Origin: Cladopsammia gracilis
Taxonomy: Eukaryota > Cnidaria > Anthozoa > Scleractinia > Dendrophylliidae
Length of the DNA: 64,000 bases
NCBI GenBank assembly: GCA_022457155.1
Contig: JAJGOT010000022.1
Coordinates: 907,501-971,500, forward strand
Direction of reading: 5' to 3'
Numbering within the stretch: position 1 is the stretch's first letter; each line of letters opens with the position of its first letter. A program made the position numbers and the translations under genes. Below the pieces are notes generated by a model that had not been told where the DNA came from, ran no database searches, and saw only the letters and a program-made list of their open reading frames with translations. Of this stretch, positions 14,301 through 26,300 are shown in pieces.

Positions 14301-17300
14301 AGGTCGCTACCTTCAGCACCCCATGGGGGAACCTGAGACCAAAGCGGTTAATCTTTGGAGCGAAATCATCACAAGACCTCTTTGACGAAGCCATCTACCG
14401 GATATTCGGAGACATACCAAGGTGTCTCAACCAGCGTGACGATATCCTGCTAGGTGGAAGAGATACTGAAGAACACAACAAGACACTGGAAACAGTCCTG
14501 CAAAGAGCAGCAGATTTTGGCATTACCTTCAACCCTGAGAAGTGCCAATTTGGAGTCGAAGAGATTGAGTTCTATGGACATCAATTCACCAAGAATGGAT
14601 TGAAACCAAACCCAGACAAAATCAGAGCCGTCAAAGAAGCCAGCCCACCAGAGTCAAAAGAAGCAGTGAGAAGCTTCCTAGGGATGACAGGATACCTGTC
14701 AAAGTTCATTCCAAGATACTCATCATTGACCGCACCATTGCGAGAACTGACCCACAAAGACACAAAGTTCAAATGGGGAGCAGAAGAAAAAGAAGCATTT
14801 GAGAAGCTCAAAGACAGCATTACAAGCAAGAGCACCATGGCTTATTTCAACCCATCCAGACCAATTGTCGTCAGAGTAGAAGCCAGCTACCATGAGGGAC
14901 TCTCTGCCGGTTTATTTCAAGAGACAAACAGTGGTCTCAGACCAGTACACTACATCAGCCGCACCATGACTGCTACAGAGAAGAGATATAGCCAGACTGA
15001 GAAGGATGCCTTATCAGTTCTTTGGGCTAAGAACAGATTTAGCCTTTATCTCCTGGGAGCACCAAGATTCAAGATCATCACAGCACACAAGCCGCTACTC
15101 CCATTATTTAACAAGGCAAACATGAAACTTCCCCCCCCGATCGAGAAATGGGTCATGGGAATGCAAGATGTTGATTTTGAGCTCATCTATGAACCAGGCA
15201 AAGATGAAGCTGATCCACTTGACTTCTTATCAAGACACCCTTTACCAGAAACAGGAAAGGACGATGTAGAAAGAGTAATCAAGCATGTTGTCAATGCAGA
15301 ATACGCCGTTGTTATGGATCAAATCAAGGAAGAAACACAGAATGACAACCAACTCCAGAAACTAACTGCAAGAATACTCAAAGGTGACTGGGAACAACAC
15401 AAGAAAGACCCAGACATAATGCCTTTCTATGGAGTGCGACATGAGCTATATGCAGTGGGTGACTTGGCCTTCAGAATGAACAGAATCATCATCCCCTCAA
15501 GTCTACAGAGAAGAGTAATCAAAGCGGCGCACCATCTGGGACACCTGGGAATGACAAAAACCAAGCAGATGCTCCGGGAAAAGTATTGGTTTCCAACCAT
15601 GAACAGTATGGTGGAACAAATCATTGGCCAGTGCTATGAGTGTCAGGTGACCACAAAGCAACACCGACAAGAACCGGTCAAAGTCACAGAGATACCAAAG
15701 AAGCCCTGGGATGTTGTAGCTGTAGATTTTGGAGGACCATACCCTGATGGCCACTACAACCTGTTAGCCATAGATAAGAGAACAAGATACCCTGAAGTTG
15801 CAAAGACACACTCAACAGCTTTCCAACCAACCAAAGAAAAGCTGAAAACCATGTTTGCCACCCATGGCACCCCCAGGCAGCCAGAGTCTGACAATGGGCC
15901 ACCGTTTAATTCTAAAGAATTTGCAGAGTTTGCCAAAACAGAGGGATTCCACCACCATCGCGTCACCCCTGAACATGCCCGTGCAAATGGTGAAGCTGAA
16001 AGCTTCATGAAGTTACTGAACAAGACAGAGCAGATCGCTCACCTCCAAGGCAAAAATGGAAACATAGCCATCCAAGAGATGTTGACTGGTTATCGTTCAA
16101 CACCGCACCCGGCTACTGGTGTAACACCGTACGAAGCTCTCATGAACAGGCCAGTGAGAACCAAGCTAGATCACCAAGCAAAGGAAGACAACCCAGAAAA
16201 AGCTTGTGACGTGACCATCAATAAGAGAGATGAAGAATACAAAGAGAAGATTAAACACAATGCTGAAAACAAGAACACTAAGGCACACAATTTTATCAAA
16301 GGGGACTATGTCCTGTTAAAACAAAGAAAGAAGAACAAATGGTCAACAGCTTACGAAGCAGCTTTTTACGTCATAGTTCGAATAGATGGATCAAGCATCG
16401 CAGCTAGGAGAATAACAGATGGACGAGAGGTGTACCGGGATGCAAATCAGTTCAAGCTTGCCAACGCATTGGTACAAGACAATAGTGACAGAGAACTGGG
16501 AAATCAAGAGGAAGAACCAAACCCAGAGGAGTGGAGAGAGACAGTCCTTCTCAATGCATATCCAAGTTCAAACTTACCGGATATGATGACCAACGAAAAC
16601 CAAGACCCAGAAACATCTAGCACCAGTTCGGGACAGAGGAGACCACCAGTGACACCAGCAGCTACCACCAGACCGAGAAGAGACAAGCGACAGCCTTCAT
16701 ATTTGAAAGACTATGTTATGTGAACAAAGACTATTTTGCCTGAACAGAGACATTGTTTAATTTGTTGATATCTTCCAGTTGAAAGGACAGTTGCATGTTT
16801 TAAGTTTCAGCAGATATTTTGATTTAGGAAAAGGGACTATTCAGAAAAAAAAGGAGAGATGTAATATCCAGTCCAGCCCAGTCCAGTCCATTCCAATAGT
16901 TTATAGCTTGCGCATGCGTGATACATTGCTCACGCCATCGCACATGTACTTCGGGTTTTCAGCTGCATTAAACTACGGTTCAAGTTTCAGACTGGTTGTT
17001 TCTTTGGTTGTTTCAAAAGTCAGGGAATTTTGTTTGAATTTTGGTGAAGTCAAATGCCATGCGTTCAAAATCCCGTGAAAAACGTAAAGAGATCGAAAAT
17101 GAAGAGAAGAATATTGATGGTCTGCGAAAGAAGCTAAAGCAAATGTAATAGTGGATGTGGCTTATTTGATAATTCGCCTAATGCAAAGTCAGTGAAAATT
17201 GTTTTGAGGTCAGTGAAAAGTCAGGGAATTTTTTATTTTCTAATGAGTGGCAACCCTGATGCAATTAATATTTCACCAGTTTTGCATGTCTTTCTGTAAT

Positions 17301-20300
17301 AAAATCAATTATTGGTAGTTGTCCCTTAAAGGAAATGAAATAAATCACAGAACAATATTGGCCTCTGCTTCAAATACGTTATGATTTCACCCATTTCCTT
17401 GACTCTGAGTCTTATGTGTTTTTACGCTTTTGAGTGAATGGATGAAATCCTTAAACTGTGGGAAAATTTAAATGAAAGCTACTGTGTAATGAGGAGTACC
17501 AATAGTTGTGTCTTAACAGACAGCTTGCATTGGCTTGTTATTCTTTTACCAAACAGTATACCGGTTTTGTTTTGTTTTTTTCCTGAGCAAACCTGTTTAC
17601 CTATTTTCAGGTGCCTTCCTTGTCAGTGTTATGGACATTCAGACAAATGTGACCCTGTAACAGGCAAATGTGAATGTCAACACAACACTATTGGTGATAA
17701 CTGTGACACATGCAAAAAGGGTTACTATGGAAACCCAACTGAGGGTACCAAAGATGACTGTCAAGCTTGCCCATGCTACTTTGCATCACGCTGTATTTTG
17801 ATTGGCAAGAACATCGTTTGTACAGACTGCCCTGAGGGACATGTGGGTTATCTGTGTGAGGAATGTGATGATGGTTACTATGGTGACCCAACAGGGCGTC
17901 TGGGATTTCCGACTACTTGTCAAAAGTGTAACTGCAGTGGCAATATAGATGTAAATGCAATAGGAAACTGCAATTCACTCACTGGAGACTGCATCAAGTG
18001 CATTTACAACACTAGAAATGGGCCTTTGGAAAGATGCGAAGAATGCGCAGTTGGATTCTATGGAAATGCAACTCACTATCCAAAGCCGCAGTGTGTTGGT
18101 ATGTGCATTTTGATATAAGAAATATTTGCTAATCATCCTTTTAAAACATTAAACCTAGCCAGGGCTCTAACTTTATTTTTTAGTCCACTAGCAAAATTTT
18201 GCAAGTGAGATTTTTTCTACTAGCAAAACCAGTAAGGTCACTAGCTATTTTTGCAGTCATTTTCCCTTTGATGACTCTGAAAATAACATAAGAATACTTA
18301 AATAGTATACTGTTAATTTTATGGTCTTCTTTGCCATTGTCCTGTTGTTTCTTTGGTGGCTTGAGGTTGTCGGACAAGACGTTGTTATCGTTGGTCCAAT
18401 GCTGGTAGTCTTAAGAGGTCAAGGGCCTCTTAGAAAAAGTGGTTATTTTATTCTCTTCTGTCATGTTGCTGATTCCAGCAAAATGTGAATGCACAGATAA
18501 AGTGTGTACAGCTTCCATGTAAAGCCACTGGCAGGTGGCTAACACAAACCATCATAACATTCTCCAAGAATGTTCACTCCAAATTTTATTAGAGAAATAC
18601 TTACTCGCAAATGTTTGTTTACGAGTGTTAATTTTGAGCTCTGGCTGGTGAATAAATATGGCAAGAAAATATTGTATTACTTAAACAAAAATGTCAATTC
18701 AAGATTTTGATGACCAGTGTACTAATTTAAAAATCTTCGACAGACCAAATTTGCAGCTTTGTAATGTCATGAAATTCAGTTTACAACTTGTGTCAACTTT
18801 TTACAATATAGATTTTACAATTATAATTACTCAAACCAGCTGGAATCATAAAAATTAAAAAATGCAAAACGATGTAAGTTATAGTTATGCAGATTTCAGA
18901 CTGTCCAATCATCCCGATTTCGTCGGGATTACCCCGATTTTGCTTGAAAATCCTGAATCCCGACCAATATGCAATTGGGATAGGAAAAATCCCGATTTTG
19001 ACATCTGTTCTGTCATTTTCGTCAAATTCTCATAATACTTACTATGCAAAAACACAAAATTGTGTATACTTATAAACTCTGATATCCAGATAAACTAAAG
19101 AAACAGAAAGAAATATAAAATAAAATTGAGTTCTTGTATGTGGAGCCACACAAAGTGCTGCAAAGCGACGAGAATTCACATCAATTTGCCGAACATTTTT
19201 GACAGAAATTGTCGTCTCAGAACACTAGAAATGGAGTTTCAGAGCACCAAGATTTCAAAATTTTCTGGGGGGTCATACCCCCGGAACCCCCCAGTGGCTC
19301 GCAACTTCAGTGCTCGGCTACTCCATCTCAATCCTAATTTATCCCGGTTTTTCATGCCTAAAAGGTTGGACAGTCTGAGATTTCTAAACTGCATAGATTG
19401 AATCATGCTATTCTGTACTTTGTAGTTTATAGCTACTGGCAATATTTTCTTTCTTTTTCCATTACTGTAATCTGAATAATTGAATTTATATTTTTTTCAG
19501 CTTGTGACTGTTACAATCAAGGCACTGTAGCCCCCCCTGGCCATAACCCCGCAGATCCTCTCCCTTGTGACGGTGAAGGCAAGTGTGATTGTTTGAGTAA
19601 CGTCATTGGAAACAAGTGTGACAGCTGTCAAGACACATACTGGAATGTGGGCTCCGGTTTTGGTTGCGAAGAGTGCATGTGTGACCCTGTTGGTTCACTA
19701 AATAATAGCTGTGATGTCATAACTGGCCAGTGTCCTTGCAAGCCTGGTGTGACTGGCAGGACTTGTGACCAATGTCAGCCTGATCATTATAGCTTCTCTG
19801 ATGAGGGATGTGTGCGTAAGTACTGTAGCAAAGTGGTCAGGATTACTTCAAATTTTTTTCAATTTTTTTTTTTAAAAATAAGTTTTGTATAACTGCAAAA
19901 AGTGATAATAAAATACAAACAGCAAGTCATGAAAACAGTGCATGGTAGTAGGGGGTAACTCATGATGTTATGCCATACTCAACAGCTAATTACTAGGCAT
20001 TCTGAGATACAATGCAAGTTTGAAGAACTGATCTGTGCAGAAAAAAATCCCCTGAAGGCTGCATCATGTTACAACACTTTTTAAGGCTCAAGATGCAAAA
20101 AATGGTGATGATTGCTTTGTAATCATGGATCTTATACTGGCCTCCCTTATCAAGTCAGACCTTACAAAATCATATTTGCCCCCATCTCGAATAGCTTTCT
20201 TGCTAGTTTGCAGTTGGCAAAGCTCAAAACCCTTTTTCTCTATCAAATAAAGTTGTTGTTGTTGTTGTAACCCGTCTGCCAATGCTTTTTAAAAGTCACA

Positions 20301-23300
20301 TCGATGTCACACTGTGTAACAGTTGTCTCTTAAGAGGTACGAGTAACCTTAAATGCAGAGGTCCTAGGATGTCCGTGTTTGAGGCAACGAGCAGTCCCTC
20401 GTTTTTTCTCAGAGTGAGCAAATAAGTAAACCCATGTGAAAGTCGGCTGTCGTAAGTAATGTTCAATCAGCTGAGAGAAAAGAGCGACTGTTCTACATAT
20501 TCCTCATCACTCTGTTGTGTCTTATCGCCATTTTGTCTCGTCAGTGTAAATGTCTTACATTTTTGCTGCTTGTCTAATTCTCTCCTAGCGTGCAACTGTA
20601 ATCTTCAAGGTGCCCTTAACGAGAGCTGTGATGAGTTTGGCGTGTGTAACTGCAAACCTGGAGTCTTAGGAATCAAGTGTGACTCGTGTATGGAAAACAA
20701 GCATAACTTGTCTGCTGGGTGTGTCGGTGAGTGTTCTAAATTATGGACTTGCAGTAGAGGGACACTGTCAAAATTTCACGTAATACCTTATTTCCACGTT
20801 ATATCACCAAATACCATATCTTTAGTCTTTAATTTAAGTAACTGCCTCCAGCATGCGCTAATCTGGCAATGAGGGGTTAGTCAATAAAGTTTGTGGAGAT
20901 GGTACAATTTGATATGAAGCAATGATTGGTAAATATTACAGTGAGACTACCTCAACCGGGGCCACCCGAGGACTTTCAGCCAATCAGAGACCGATCCTTA
21001 AACAAAGAATTGGGCCTGCGGACCTCACGGGAAACTGTATCATTTTTTGATTGGTAAATTTCTGGCCGTCTTCGAAAACTTTGCGCGTTTTCTTTACGGC
21101 TGAATTGCAAAAGCTACTGATTTTACAGTGGAATCCCGATTTTTCAAACCTCCAAGGGAAACGGAAATTGGTTCAAAAAATCGAAGGTGCTATTGACTGA
21201 AATCAAATCCAAGTGAAACGAGTTTTGGTTCGAATAATCGGGAGTTTCGAAAAATCGGCTTTCCAGTGTACTTCTACAACAAGAAATTATTCCCGTTATC
21301 GGAAGCGCTTGCGTATCAGAAAAAATCATCTTGGTAAGCGGCTGCGACGTTTTTATGTCAACAAGACAAGTGTTCAGTTACTGTCGTTACTGTATGTTAC
21401 GACAGTAACGTTATTACATGTCGTTACTGTATGAAATTCGTAAACTTCTCGTCACGAAATAAAAAGCGTTTTATTTCCATTTCATTAGAAATAGTTTTAT
21501 AGCAATCGAAGAGAAAAAATAGCAGGTCAATCGCTTGGAAGCCGCTCAATGTTGCGTGACGATTTCATTTGCCGAATGAATTTCTCTAAACCAAATGTTG
21601 AGGGTTCCAATTTTTCCGTAAAACACTTCGTTGTCGACGAAAGGATCTTTTTTTATTTTTGGTTTACAATTTCAGTGCATTCAACTGCATTTGGCGTGAG
21701 AACGGTGCGCCCTCTGTGCCCTTTTGGAGCTTGAAAACACGAGTTGGTCAAATCGTAGTCGCGTGAGACATTTTGAACAAAATGACAGCTGGTTCCAAGT
21801 TCTTGAGCAATCTGGCGCTGAGATGCCCCATTGTGATGCAGATCCAAGACCCTTTCGCGAATAAATTGAGGCAAATTTCTACCGTTTTCGAAAAGTCCAC
21901 CAGCCTGATTGATTCTGAGTTGAACAGACATAATTTTGACTTCTGTTTTCGGGAAGGGAACATTAACGAGTGAAAATTGAACGAACGGTCATACAGTTTC
22001 CCATGAGGTCGGCATGCCCAATTCTTTGTTTAAGGATCGGTCTCTGATTGGCTGAAAGTCTTCGGGTGGCCCCGGTTGAGGTAGTTTCACTGTAAGTACA
22101 AATCAATAACAAGCCATTGCCAAGCGCGGGAAGATTATTATTTTTAGAGTCAGCATTTGGTTTAATTTGTTAGATCAGGTTTCACAAGTTTGTGGACCGT
22201 ATTTAAAAATTTGGCAAGCTTTAAACCAGGTTTTTTTGTTAGAACAGAGAACCGGATATCGGGACCTTTTCTCGGCTATTTCAATTATTGTCCTGGCTGT
22301 TTCTCAGGAAAATGTGCTAAGATATTTGAATAAAGAATTGCTAAAGTTGATGGGCTATTTGATCTTTATTACGAGCGAAATAAAACTTGCTTCGTTACTA
22401 CTGCCTCTTTCACAGCAGTTATAACAAAAACCCGAATTGGTCAGAAATGGCCTAAGATGCACACTTTGGGCCTCCAAATTTCAAAAAATATTCGGCGGGG
22501 GGGGGGGGGGGGCATCCCCTCCTCCCCTCCTCCCCCCTGTTATTCACAGTTTGGTCCCTGTGATTGCAAACCTTAACAAAACCATGTTTAAACCATAAAG
22601 AACAATCATGACATCCTTTCTTTTGAAGCGTGTCCTCCATGTTACGATGAAATCAAAATCTTGGTCGACCGCATGCGAATAAACATCCTTAGGCTGGTCA
22701 AGATCATTGAACAATTCAACTCCTCGAGCTCCAGTGGTCAGCTAGTGGTGGACATAAACTTTGAAAGCCGTCTAAAAGAACTGACGTCGGCAGTTAACAA
22801 ACTTCTGGACAAGGCGGAAAAGTCCAATTCAACCGATCGCCTTCTCCAACAACAACTCGAGCAGTTAGATCAGCGCGTGGGTAAAATAACCCAAGTTTTG
22901 TCCGATGCGTGGAACAGTACAAACTCGACTAGTACAGTTGTGGAGAGTACAGTTAGTAATATTTCCGAAGCTGAGGCGTCAATCAATCGATCGCGAATAC
23001 TTCTTGACGAGGCAGAGAAGTTGTTGCTGAAAGAGGGTCTTGTGGCATTGAATGAGTCCATGCACGCGGCGAATAGCTCCAGCGAACAAGGCACCAGGAT
23101 GGTTGAGATAAGAAATGAGGTACTGTGTAGTACTAATTCTTCTTTGTTTTTGGCTCGCCACGACACGTTTCCATAGAAACAAATTTATATTAAAGGGCCT
23201 GGCTAAACTAGGAAACTTTGTTGCTGAAACATTGTTGCGGACGCAAATTGCCAGTTTAGCCGCGCGAGAATTTGCTTCCCGGACACAAGGAAATGATATT

Positions 23301-26300
23301 GAATCATGTCAAAAACATTCTTGTTTCCCAGACACACATTTTGCTTCCAAAACATATGTTTCCCAGTTTGGCCACAATGGAAGAAACAATGTTTCTACAA
23401 CAATGTTTCCTAGTTTAGCCAGGCCCTTAAAGGCTCTGTCCACACGCCGCTTATGCGCTTTCGGTAGTGTTTATTTGAAAACTTGTAGTTTTTTCTACTG
23501 ATGATCAGGCCTTTCGTCTACATGTAAAAAACACGGGTTTGTAAACGATAACGTAACAACGAAACAAGTGACTACAAAGTGAACAATTCTGGCACAATTA
23601 CATTACAACTATGCACGTAATCTCTTGCAAATAAACATAAACCTTTTCGTTTTGTTTGTTTGTTTTCTTGTTTTAAGTTTTCATCAGTTTGCTATACGAT
23701 TCAAAACCATCACTGAACGCTCTCAAACAACTGAAAGACCAGCATGAATGTGCCAGAAACCGACGTGATAAGAGTAGTATATATAGATAGCCCAACTGGC
23801 TAACAGCGTCGCACTTTGAACAAGCTTAACTAAGGTGAAACTTAACTAAGGTGAAAGGTTGGAAGCACAAGAATTAAGATTGACGAACGGGCTATTTTCA
23901 ATTCTAGCAATTCTCAAAAACAGTATTACGCGACCGTCTGCACAGTACATTTTTATAGACCGTACAAAAGTTCACAAAAACAATTTTTATCTGTCTAGAA
24001 TAACTAGTACCACTAGTTTCCGAATAAAATACAGTTTTTGTTTGTCAAAAATTGCCCGAGAAACTGATTTGAAAATCAAAAATTGCAAAAATACACAAAC
24101 ATATTTGCATAGTCTAAGGCAATGCGAGTGAAGATAGAACTGTACTATAAAATCAGTCTTGTTTTGTTTACATAAAATCGCTTTTCAAACTATCTAATGA
24201 ATGAACAAACACATAAAAATGGACAACACAATCTTCTTTCGAAAAATTTTATTCAAATCTCCATTAGTTTACGTTTAAAAGCAAAACGCGTACCATTTAA
24301 TTATAGCTCATCGAGTTCAAGCTTCGATGAAATTCAAGAGATCGATACAACTGAATTTAAGCACGTTTAAAATTAATTCTTCAAAACTAACAATAACACC
24401 AATAAAAAGTCACTCACAGATTGATATCAACATAAATTCTCATCGAAAACTGTAATCTGTTTTACCTTTAAGTCCCTCGCTTGCTTGGAAATTCAAATCT
24501 CCGCTTCTGGTTCTGAAATCCGTAGAAAACAAACATCTCCCGCATTTGATAAAAACGTAATACATGAAGTTCCTCGAAGCAAGATTTTATCCCTGAAAGC
24601 TCGTCTTTTTCCACTAAAGCGGCTTCTGAGTATCCCTTAATTAGTATCCTTGTCTTGAGTAGCAAACCGCGAAATATTCAGGGAAATAACGCCTTTAATT
24701 TAAACGGTTTTATCCGCTTAGTAAATTCACAGCAAAACATGAAAGTGTTTTTCTAGCTGACGTGACATTCGGCCTTGTAACCGCGCGAAAAACAAAGCCT
24801 CGCTTTGGTTTCAACATGAAGTCGTACGCGCATGTTTTGCGACGTCATACGCGCCCGCGAGCTAGTCCTGCGCGACGGCGGCGGAGGGCACACGCGCGCC
24901 CGCGAAACATTCCACTAGGCATGACCATGAAAAATGAAGGGCATAGGTTCTATGAGTATGGAGCTGCGCAGCCGGGCCTTCGGCCTGGCAAGTGCCCCGC
25001 TAAAACGAAAATAATTCCTAGATTGTAAGTTGAAGAATTTTGTTGTTGGTCAGTCCTTCTTTCCAACACTTGAAGGGTTTTCAGTTTTTTAACTTTGTTT
25101 ATTATGACGTTCTATATTTTTTCTAGACAAGTTCTCTGGCGGACAAACACGAAAATGAAGCTGTTTTAATTACAGAAAAGGCGAGCGAAACTCTAAACAA
25201 GTCCAAACAAGCGATGAGTGCCACTGAAGAGGCAGTGAATGCACAGCAAAAGACAAGTGATGGCATAGAAGAGTTGTTAAGGAAACTTAACAGAACAATA
25301 GCGTTACACAAACAGGCGGCAAGCGCGACTAACAAGTCACGTGATGATTCCCAGAGTGCACTGGATGAAGCAAATGAGCTGTATGAGAATGGAACCGCGC
25401 CTCTTCCTGATCTCGGGCTGTTGGAAATGCAAGGTAATGTATTGACTAAAGAGATGGGAAGAGAGGGAGGGAGTACCGTTAGGTTACCAAAATGCAAACA
25501 ATTGAGAAAAGAAAAATATTTCTGTAATTGTCATGAGGCAACTTGTAATATAAGTTTTTTAATGTGCCTTCCCGAAATGGAAAAAAAAATACTTTCTGAA
25601 ATGGCAATATTTACCGACAGTTAGTTGCCACAACACGCTTCCGTTTGCTAAAAAAAACTTCTAGGTAGTTTTTCAAGTCTTCACGTTAATTAACAGAAGC
25701 GTGAATGTCCTATAATAAGGGAAACAAGCCCTAAATTCACTAGACCACGAAGACGGTTTATTATAGACGATAAACATATACCATTCCTTTTCAGCAAAAC
25801 TTAACACATCTAAGGAGATGGTCAGTAACGTGTCCAAGAATACCCAGGAGATACTTGATACGCTGGAAACTCTGGTGCAGAGCTTTAACATGAAAGAAGA
25901 TGACGTCAGGAAGAAAATGGCTGAGTGGCCAGGCCTGTTGGAAAGACTTGAGGGACTGTTGACAAATGTCACCAATGCTAACAGCACTGCGCATGACGCT
26001 ATCGCGCGAGGAGAGGACACGCTGAGGAAGGCCAAGGATATGCTGGATAGACTCAGAGTAAGCTCTTGTGATCTCGTTAAAGGAGATTATCATGGACATT
26101 TTGACGTTTTGGGGTCGAAACTGGCCCGTGTTAAGGTGTTTCCCTCCAGTTTCCATGCAGCCGCACCGACCATTTTTGAGCGGCCGTTTCACGAACTTTC
26201 CTTTAATGAATTAGTATGAAACTTAAACAAAATATTGTACTTAGTTTGAAGTTTATAAGAGTGTAACAATTTTGGGGTCATGGCTCATGTACGACGAGCT

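Larger units (their letters stand above)
12145..17015 (+). mobile_element. Ty3/gypsy LTR retrotransposon, structurally complete
   Basis: 4871 bp in laminin intron 4, same strand as the gene. LTRs are 12145-12300 and 16860-17015, each 156 bp, TG...CA, differing at 2 positions. The 5-bp target duplication is AAAGT (12140-12144, 17016-17020). A polypurine tract (AAAAAAAAGGAGAGA, 16845-16859) precedes the 3' LTR; the sequence after the 5' LTR begins TTGGCGACGAG, the expected primer-binding position, though I cannot name the tRNA. LTRs this short are unusual. Each LTR contains GCGCATGCG, an NRF1-like palindrome. The high LTR identity suggests a fairly recent insertion. Confidence 0.93.
12033..17258. 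mobile_element. Short TIR element (about 350 bp) split by a gypsy insertion
   Basis: The ends are CAGGGTTGCCAC at 12033 and its inverted copy GTGGCAACCCTG ending at 17258, flanked by an ATGCA direct repeat (12028-12032, 17259-17263). The flanks contain tandem GTCAGGGAAAA-type motifs. Removing the retrotransposon and one of its target copies leaves about 350 bp. Confidence 0.7.
20939..22092. mobile_element. Tc1/mariner-like transposon, 1154 bp, encoding a paired-type domain
   Basis: The ends CAGTGAGACTACCTCAACC and its inverted copy (...TTGAGGTAGTTTCACTG) extend as TIRs for about 107 bp with roughly 6 mismatches, flanked by TA (20937-20938, 22093-22094). The interior carries one recognisable ORF on the minus strand (21653-21931) and a nested 143-bp TA-flanked MITE at 21126-21268. 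The length is too short for a full Tc1 transposase once the nested insert is removed, so this is probably an internally deleted copy. It lies in laminin intron 7. Confidence 0.85.

Noticed and set aside
23859..24131. 90-codon open frame in laminin intron 8
   Set aside because: No domain recognised and AT-driven composition; the intron is well bounded by phased splice sites.
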